Shown: in pieces, positions 56,656 through 64,000 of the stretch
How the letters are laid out: every line of letters starts with the position of its first letter
How positions within the stretch are numbered: position 1 is the first letter of the stretch
Source of the DNA: Gautieria morchelliformis
Lineage: Eukaryota > Basidiomycota > Agaricomycetes > Gomphales > Gomphaceae
Assembly (NCBI GenBank): GCA_015179125.1
Contig: WHVA01000100.1
Location: 174,001-238,000, forward strand
Direction of reading: 5' to 3'
DNA: 64,000 bases
Notes under the pieces: generated by a model
What the model saw: only the letters and a program-made list of their open reading frames with translations
Database searches by the model: none
Told to the model about the DNA's origin: nothing
Translations under genes and position numbers: made by a program

Positions 56656-59365
56656 CTATGAGGGTTGCCATACCCATCCATCACCAACTCGTTTCATACC
56701 GCCTGTGCTGGAGCTGTCACTAGGCCCGCTAGGCCCGCTGGGCTCACCATTCCCACTCGTCCCTTCGCCACCAAGTACCACTGCGTCCGTGTCGGTGCCC
56801 ACAGAGGCCCCCCCGTGTTCATAATCAAATCCTGCATGATCCGCTTGCCATGTTGTCCCTTTCCCATGCCACGAACTTGCATTCAAATTCGACCCACTCT
56901 CGTAGGTTGGTATTGACTTTCCAGGTTGTTGGGAATTTTTCCATCCATTGTCGCCGCCTCCTTGGTCCGTCGGATTTCCAGAACCCGCTTGCGCCATCCT
57001 ACCCACAACTAACTGCATCAACTGCTCCTGCGATGGCAACGAGCCATGCGTCACCTGCCACGCTTTGCCCAGCGCTTCCCACGCAGTCGCAGACGAAAAG
57101 TCAAATGTAGTGAAATCTATCTGATCCAAACCACCTGACAACGTGGGAGACTGAACAGACGGTGCGCGTGCAGGTACGAAACCAGACGATTGACGAGGAT
57201 CCGAAGGCTGTTGAGCAGCTGACGTACTAGGGGGGGTGTTCGCTGACTTTGGTGCTGTGGGCGTATTTGGGGAGGGCGGTCGAATATCTCGACCAAATTC
57301 GTCTTTTCCAGGCTGTATTGGCCCAGCAAGTACGGCCCGTGTAGCAGTTTTCGTATCGTCTCCTAGCGCCAAAGATGGTCTCCGAGGCGGACTGTATGGC
57401 CGAATGTCCCTTCCGCCTCTGCTGCCGCCCCCGCGGCCACCTGCAAGCCGCGGGGACTCCTGGAGCGGCTCTGGCGGCGTCGCGACGGGGCGTCCCAGTT
57501 GTCATGATCTCGCCAGCTCTGTCTTCCTCCTCTACCAGGATGTCCGACTCTAGAACCACCGCGATACCCGCCTCGCCATCCCGGTCTGTCTCGCTCATCC
57601 CAGTCCTCTTTTTCGTGACTTCTTGGCGAATGAGGACGTGGGGGCTCGTTCCATCTACTATGGCCCTGGTCACCTCTTGAATGTCCATAATATTCATCTC
57701 TTGGTTCCGTCCCGTAAGATCTTCGTGGAGGGCTGTTATAAGACGCTGAAGGGAAAGGGGGGCCTGATGGGTGAACTTGCGGAAGAGGTGGCTGGCTTAC
57801 AGGCATTGTCGATCGTGCTGCCACGGGCAGCGAAGACACCCCTGGCAGAGGTAATGCAGTGCCATTGCTATTGCCTGCTTTCGCCCTTTCTACTAATTGC
57901 TGAAGTAGCACAACCTGATTAGCCTGTAGCCCTGCAATATTTGACCCTGTTTGGCCATCTGTGGACCTATGTGGGCGCTTCAACTGGCTGAACAACGCGA
58001 AGCCGTTTTTGTAGCTCACCCGTTTGCAACGCTTTGCTCTCCTCCGGTCAAAACAGCAGATCCAAGCAAGGCCTGTATGATGGCCTGTGCCTGTGCCGGG
58101 TCGGTAGCCACCGAAGGTTGTGGAGGAGTAATATGTAATGGGGGAGAAGATGCGTGTGCTGCTGCGCGTGGGTCTGTTGGAGGGGCGCTTGACGTGGTGT
58201 CTGATACAAAGGAGCAAACCGCAGAATCTCAGTTTCATTTCTCGCGAACCTCAATGGAGAACCCGGTAGGAAAGAGGGCGATGTGATTGCATAGCAAGGG
58301 AGGTACTTAGCAACAACAAAAGCCGGATCACGATAAGCACCTTTCAGTAGAGGGTCCTTGGCCACTTCCGCCAGTCGAGTTAATACGCTCGATGGAAACG
58401 TGCTGTTCTTGGTCCAAATGTCTAGAATCTTTCGAGTCTTTTCCTGTAAAAGGCGCACCAGTCGCCAAAACGGTTCCCGTGATCGTTAGGGCTGCTTGTT
58501 TCGTAGATAACAGAACGAGAAAATAAGAACAACGAATAGTCATAAGCATGATAAGCGACGGATTGTCATGCGACTTGGTGTTCGGGTAATTCGCCGGCGT
58601 TCGACGCAAATTACATGGATTACGCTTGTAGGCACGGAGTCTCTGAGCCATTACATGGCTGCAGTGATACCTGCACCACGTAGCGGGGGACTAGGCATAC
58701 GTAGAGTACAGCGACTGTGGGATTGGTTAGCAGCCGAAATATGGGCTGGTAACCCGCAGGATGTCAAGAAATCCTTGCCCAGCCGCATCCTCAGCCAAGG
58801 TGGTGTTGTTGTCCAAAGGCGGAAACACTTGTCGTGCAAGTAGCAATAGGCAACAGGAAGCTACTGGTGATGCAGGATAAAAGTGGAAACTAACCTTTGC
58901 TTCTGAAGTACCGATGGACATCATATCATGAATCAAAGCGTCCAGTATACCATCGATTTTCAACAAAAACGTGGCACAGTTGCCTTTCTCTGCGTTAATG
59001 TCGCCTGTGATCCCTAATTTGTTCACTTTACTCCGTGAAGCTCGAGAAAGGGCGTCGAATGCATAAAGACTGTGGATTTTTGAAGATGGAGCTAAGGTCT
59101 TGTGAGTTCGGTAAAGGATCGAGACAAGTTGTGTATCGTTCTTATACCATATACATCAATCACGTGGAAATATAGCATCACGGCAAAAGGTAAGCTCACC
59201 TCCATAAGATCAAGCGCGATATCTGTAAGTTTGTTCATCTTGGAGGCAGATAACCGTTTTGCAGTCACGACCTCTTTTAACATGCTTTCAAATGACTTCC
59301 AATGACGTGACTTGTATCAGACATGTAAGGTAAACAATACATTTACTTACTGCCAATGTAGCCAT
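56656..59365 (-). CDS. CID (RPR) domain RNA-processing factor with RS/RG-rich tail
   Basis: The first exon is ATGGCTACATTGGCA (start 59365). Next exons give 'SFESMLKEVVTAKRLSASKMNKLTDIALDLME', the start of a CTD-interacting domain, then 'IHSLYAFDALSRASR', 'GNCATFLLKIDGILDALIHDMM' and 'EKTRKILDIWTKNSTFP'. This completes the eight-helix CID that binds the phosphorylated RNA polymerase II C-terminal domain. The middle is Gln/Pro-rich. The tail is rich in Arg, Gly and Ser, with SRSRSPR and GGYRGG segments. The last exon (57372-56656) is Ser/Gly-rich and ends 'GDGWVWQPS'. It resembles SCAF/Nrd1-like termination or splicing factors. No RRM was seen in the parts I could read. Confidence 0.85.
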
Positions 59366-60553
59366 CTCGAACAAACACCCCAAGTGTGTGTTATGGTGGA
59401 GTGAGTTAACGAGCTTGCAATGGCTTGCGCCAGGTCTGTGCGGAATGCGTGGGAATTTGCGAAGTTGAAACTCCGTCGAATTCCTCATCCAAGCCGCCTA
59501 AGCCGCCTGCCAGGATCAACGGATGTAAGCTCTGTGGTAAGTTACGAGATTGTGCAGTGAGTGACCAGAACCGACATTGAATCATTACAGTAATCAACTG
59601 CAATTAGACTAGACTAGGTGGGTGCCTGTGCTTCGCATGGGGGTAGGTCAAACACATCAAGGTAAGAAAAATACATTATGTTGGGCTATCATTGGATATA
59701 ATAATTTCAAGTAGCTTGAAGTAATACATCCTTATTTCAGATGTTCATTCACATATACCTGAAGGGTGTGGTGGTGCAGTTGTAAGGGCAGTGCTGGTGC
59801 ACCATTGTTACATATCGAGATTTCCGCAAGTCGGAACTGTAAAGGACAACGGTGTCAGGGGACACCCTGTTTTCCATTTCCAGTTCCGACACCACACCCA
59901 GTTCCGACTCCATTTCCGACTCCGCTTCCAGTTCCGATTCCATCTCCGCCTCTGCTTTCGGAAATGATTCCGCTTCTGGGAGAACTTCCACCAGTTCTGT
60001 TCGCCTTGCCAGTTCCACTCCAATTTCCGACTTCCACTCTCGGAACAGTGTTGGAAATCAAGCGACTCGCATAATAGGCGGCATCAATGGTCGATCAAGG
60101 GTCAGGGAGGTGCAGGGTTGATGGCGGGTGCCAAGTGTTGTCCCTGGCTGCGCAGCGTAGTATAATACGGGCTCACTGACATTGGGGGTCCTTAGACTTT
60201 TCTCTTTGGATTTCCCCTTGTCAGGTGAGAATCCCCTCTCTTGTATACTCTGTTCATTTATACATACTTTGGATTTCCCCTTGTCAGTTGTGTGGTAGTG
60301 TGATCTCCACAACTAGCCAGGGTTGCCCTTACAAACGGCTTCAGCTTATATGTTGCGCTCCCAATGAACTATTATCCTAAGTATTTCGGATCACGAGTCG
60401 GAAGTCGGAAAGTATCGAACTAGACAGAAGTCGGAACCTGAGTCGGAAACAGAGTCGGAAGGCAGAAGGCGGAGGTCTTGCTAAACTCGCTGTGCTAAGA
60501 ACAGGAGATAGAGCAAAGGAAATCAAGTATTGAAGGCAATTATCTGATTGCAG
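59366..60553. repeat. Intergenic region with TTCCGACTC minisatellite
   Basis: 59878-60040 is a degenerate tandem of about 10-12 bp units around TTCCGACTCC. 60395-60475 repeats the same unit on the opposite strand (GAGTCGGAA). Isolated units recur at 61930-61945 and 62165. A pair of 20-bp copies of TTTGGATTTCCCCTTGTCAG lies near 60207 and 60270. The open frames through the tandem are low-complexity and are not genes. Confidence 0.65.
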
Positions 60554-60558
60554 AATAA

Positions 60559-61590
60559 TGTCATGACCAGTTTATTTCTCCTACCGCGCTACCTCCATGT
60601 TCCCCCTCATCACTCCCTAGCATCTTCGTCAGAGTTTGCCGCACCTACCGACCACTCCTCCTCTACGTCTACTCTACTCGCTGTTCGCCCCATCCTCCGA
60701 AACCGCTATTCGCTACTCGCGCATTTCGCCAGCAGGCACGCCATCAAATATGATCGATACCAATCACCCGGCATGATGGTTCATCATTAGCCCCATCACC
60801 TTCTTAATCCAACCCCATTGGGTGTTTGTATGGCCAATGCGTGTTCGCAGGGCGTTCCTCCTATAGGTCATGCGGGATCAACCCAGTAGACCAAGAGTCC
60901 GTGCAGGGTAGCATGTATGCGGGTCCCAAGACATGGTTTTGTCCATAAGTGCTTTCGCCCCCTTTACTCCCCCTCGTTTCATGCTCGCATTCTTCCCTCA
61001 CTCTATTGTATGTTTATTCCATCTCCTTAGTATCATGACTGTGTACCCCTATCCAACCCTGACTCGTGATGGCCTCTTTCCTATTCGCTGATACCTTACG
61101 AGCATTCGATATAAGTAGTTTACATTTGCATGTACATTCCCCAGTTCAATTATCATACGTCGTCTATCTTGTGCAAACTTGACCTCGCTGTGACCATCGT
61201 CTTGAGCCTCTCCTTGAAGATCTCTATCTTCGACCAGCCAAGGACTTAGGCATCACTGGTGAGTTCTCATACTTCATCTTCGTTACCTTAGCCTTCGAAC
61301 TACTTTCTGTGCTGTTGGCGAAGGTCTCCGAAGGAGCACCTTCGCCAGCGAAGGGACCGTCGAAACTTAGACAGCCCTTCCGCGACATCTTGCACGTTAC
61401 ATCGTCAAGTGCTGCGAGCTGTTTCGCTACGACTGTAGACAGGGTGAGCCCCGTTCGGGCAACCCCTTTGTTTCGTGAACATTCATCGGTTCACTTATTC
61501 GCCGAACGGCATACTTATTCACACAAGTTATTCGGGCATTCGTTGTGTTCACTAATACCCGATATTAACGCCTAAAAACCAATCTTGACA
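60559..61590 (-). mobile_element. LTR1 family, copy C: complete solo LTR with 5-bp duplication
   Basis: Read on the minus strand it starts TGTCAAGATTGG (61590) and ends TCATGACA (60559), giving TGTCA...TGACA termini and 1032 bp. AATAA flanks it at 60554-60558 and 61591-61595. It contains no internal coding region. It defines the family to which copies A, B, D and E belong. The parent element is unknown. Confidence 0.93.
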
Positions 61591-61595
61591 AATAA

Positions 61596-62492
61596 CAGAC
61601 ATACATGAGAGGGTTTTATACAAAGAGCTGAGACAACATGTAATGTGGTAGTACAAAGCAAATTACGGAGGGAGCGGAAGTCAGGTAGACATATGGGGTA
61701 ATTAACTAATTGGGAACAAGGGGACTACAAGGGGGTTCAGGGTAGGGTAAAACAATGGCAAAAGAACAAGGGGTTGGAAAACATATCTGACAACGAAACT
61801 ACAAGGAGGGCCAGACATAAGGTCTTGCTGTGCTGAGAGGTGAGTCCGGTGGGTCAGAGTAATAGAGTTGCAAGAACAAGGGAATAAAACAATGGGTGGA
61901 ATATCGGAACTATCAGAGGGTTGGAATGGGAGTGGAACTGAGTGTCGGAAGTTGGAACTGCATGGTCGTAACAACCATAGAGATCACACAATCACATGTT
62001 AGTAATTGGGATGATGAGTCAGCCAAGAACGAACCGGCACACACATAGCCAGATGTTTGAGAATTCCATGTAGTCCTCAAGCTATCTGAGTGCGTAGTCA
62101 CAGTATAGATTTAGGAGGAGCACGTCACCCATGTTTGTCTTTATCTTGTTACGGCCATGCATTTCCGACTTCCAATACTCAGTTCTGCTTCTCCTTTCCA
62201 ACATTCCAATGACTAGGCGAAGCGGGCGGCAAGTGGGGTTGTGCGAAGGCTGATTGTAATCGGGGTCCTGAAGCACCGACAATCCGAGGGAGCCTAGATG
62301 GATAAGGTTCTTGAAAGGTGCTGGGGTTCTGTGGGCGACTGCTGGGCGAATTAGGGGCCAATAAGCGGCGTAAAGAATCAGCACTGGGCCTGTGGCCGGA
62401 TATGGGAGTACTGGCTGAGAGTGGGCGCTGAGGGGAGAAGTGCTGTTCGCCTGGAGTCAGCTGGCGTTGAACGTCGAAGTGAGGTGGTGATG
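61596..62492. other. Gene-free spacer between LTR1 copies
   Basis: The sequence is purine-rich with many ACAAGGG-type repeats. No domain is recognisable in the frames on either strand. Confidence 0.5.
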
Positions 62493-62715
62493 AGACAACC
62501 TTTCCGAGACACCTTGCACATTACATCGTCAAGTGCCACGGGCTATTTCGCTACGACTGTAAATAGGGTGAGCTCCATTCGGGCAGCCCTCTTATCTTCT
62601 GAACATTTATTGGTTCACCCTCTTCACCGAATGGCATACCTATTCGCACAAGTTATTCGGGCATTCGCTGTGTTCACTAATACACAATATTAACGCCTAA
62701 AAACCAATCTTGACA
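62493..62715 (-). repeat. LTR1 family, copy D: 5' part of an LTR, inverted
   Basis: On the minus strand this runs from TGTCAAGATTGG (62715) to GGTTGTCT (62493), the first ~220 bp of LTR1. Copy E begins with the very next LTR1 bases (AGTAG) at 62966 on the plus strand. Confidence 0.85.
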
Positions 62716-62965
62716 GTATAATTGAACTAACAAACTACAGTCAAAGCATTCCCCTATTCTTTCATGTCATCTACACAACAAGTAAACCCTGTTGTCCATA
62801 GGACTCACTCAACAGGCCCAGTTCCTACTCCAGCACCACTCCAGAGGCGAACAGCTTCCGCCTCATTCCCTCCGCAAGACCCCACAGGAGACATCATCCC
62901 TTTCTCCTGCTTAGTCACCATGTCTGCATCTCGGCCTACACCTCACCACCCAGTCCCCGAACACA

Positions 62966-63545
62966 AGTAGCGACAATCCTTTCGCCGGCGAAGGTGCTCC
63001 TTCGGAGCCCTTCGCTGACAGCACAGAAAATAGTTCGAAGGCTAAGGTAATGAAGATGAAGTATGGAAACTCACCAGTGATGCCTAAGTCTTCCTCTGGT
63101 CGAAGATAGAAATCTACAGGAGAAGGCTCAAGACGATAGTCACAGCGAGGTCAAGTTTTGCACAAGATGGACATATGATAATTGAACTGGGGAATATACA
63201 TGCGAATGTAAACTACTTATATCAAATGCTAGTATGGTGACAGCGAATAGGAATGAGGCCGTTGTGCGTCAGGGTTGGATAGGGGGTGCAGTCATGATAC
63301 AAATAGATGAAATAAACATACAATAGAATGGAAGAGGAGTGTGAACATGAAACAACGGGGAGGAAGGGGGCGAAGGCACCTATGTACGAAAACACGCCTT
63401 GGGACCTGCATATACACCACCCTGCACGGACTCTTCGTCTGCTGGGTTGATCCCACATGACCTACGGGTAGGATGTCCCGCAAATGCATCCCTGCCATAT
63501 GAACACCTAAAGGGGTTGCATTGGGAAGGTGATGGGGCCAGTGAT
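62966..63545 (+). repeat. LTR1 family, copy E: remainder of the LTR split from copy D
   Basis: Homology starts at AGTAG (62966), continues through the CGAAGGTGCTCCTTCGGAGCCCTTCG-type hairpin and the 13825-14222 segment of copy B, and stops at 63545. It lacks the last ~180 bp of LTR1. Confidence 0.85.
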
Positions 63546-64000
63546 GTGTAGAGGACAGGAATTATAGGCAGTAGGAATGGACTTCTTGCTCAAAAGAATA
63601 GACTAGAAAACAATTCACTCTCTCAGTGAATTTAGTTGTCACTATAAATATATTATACACTACCTAGAAAACAATTCACTACAGAGGATTTCTAGGTTAA
63701 TAAATCGAAAGAATGCTAGACTAATTTACTTGCCTCTCTCAGTGAATTTAGTTGTCACTGAGAGAGGGGGAAATTGTTTCACTGCGCATGTACTACTACC
63801 CGGCCCTTTAGCGCCCAAGAGCTCGCGCGTCGAAGTCATTTCAGACTCCGCTGGGTGCAGCCGCTTGTGAAAGTAGGAATAACAAGATGAAATGGAGAGA
63901 TAGGGAGTGAGTGGAAAATTTCGAAAATAACCAGAGAAATGGATGCATGATACAAGAACAACATGAGAAGAAATTGAGAAAGCACACAACAAATTGGATA
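63546..64000. repeat. Right-end region with duplicated motifs and a hairpin
   Basis: CTCTCTCAGTGAATTTAG...CACT occurs at 63618-63643 and 63734-63759. CTAGAAAACAATTCACT occurs at 63603-63619 and 63664-63680. 63733-63745 and 63755-63767 form a perfect 13-bp inverted repeat. No gene is visible up to the window end. Confidence 0.7.

Noticed and set aside
62082-62384. Minus-strand frame resembling part of a LINE endonuclease ('LLLNLYCDY')
   Set aside because: Similarity to the LINE here is limited to about ten residues and no other endonuclease motif is present.

Overview
The window is nuclear DNA of a filamentous basidiomycete, most likely an Agaricomycete. The evidence is short (about 50-60 bp) GT-AG introns, exons as small as 12 nt, a P450, a SUR2-type sphingolipid hydroxylase, a DNMT5 cytosine methyltransferase, an F-box family with a clade-typical look, and Ty3/gypsy, Ty1/copia and LINE relatives. 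No genus is claimed. All gene models below were built by reading frames and splice sites by eye.

Layout. (1) 1-2213: no confident gene. (2) 2214-14402: a nest of broken LTR elements. It holds a truncated Ty3/gypsy on the minus strand (about 2510-7440), a copia element with its RT segment inverted (about 8160-12095), pieces of one about 1.03-kb LTR family ('LTR1'), and a complete 1451-bp solo LTR ('LTR2') inserted into an LTR1 copy with a perfect 5-bp target duplication. (3) 15285-24375: an F-box pseudogene on the minus strand, split by a 400-bp foldback MITE (TAA duplication) and by a 6.8-kb LINE (12-bp duplication). The LINE itself carries an 0.8-kb tRNA-derived SINE (15-16-bp duplication). 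(4) 26399-28301: a second F-box paralogue with two frame breaks. (5) 29227-59365: a gene-dense block with P450, SUR2-like hydroxylase, CRIPT, DNMT5, an HxxxD acyltransferase, a DUF3455-like membrane-anchored secretory protein, a large START-like membrane protein, pyridoxal kinase, a PAP2 lipid phosphatase and a CID-domain RNA-processing factor. (6) 59366-64000: repeats again, including a complete LTR1 solo LTR with an AATAA duplication and an LTR1 copy split by a small inversion.

How the parts fit together. The genes are ordinary housekeeping and lipid or secondary-metabolism functions and do not form one pathway. SUR2, the START-like protein and the PAP2 phosphatase all touch membrane lipids. 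The DNMT5 gene is the natural partner of the TE-rich flanks, because this family maintains CG methylation on repeats. Its N-terminus carries a PCNA-binding PIP-box-like motif and I see no chromodomain. Most in-frame stop codons in the copia and LINE copies are explained by single C:G to T:A transitions, as expected from methylation-linked decay or RIP-like mutation.
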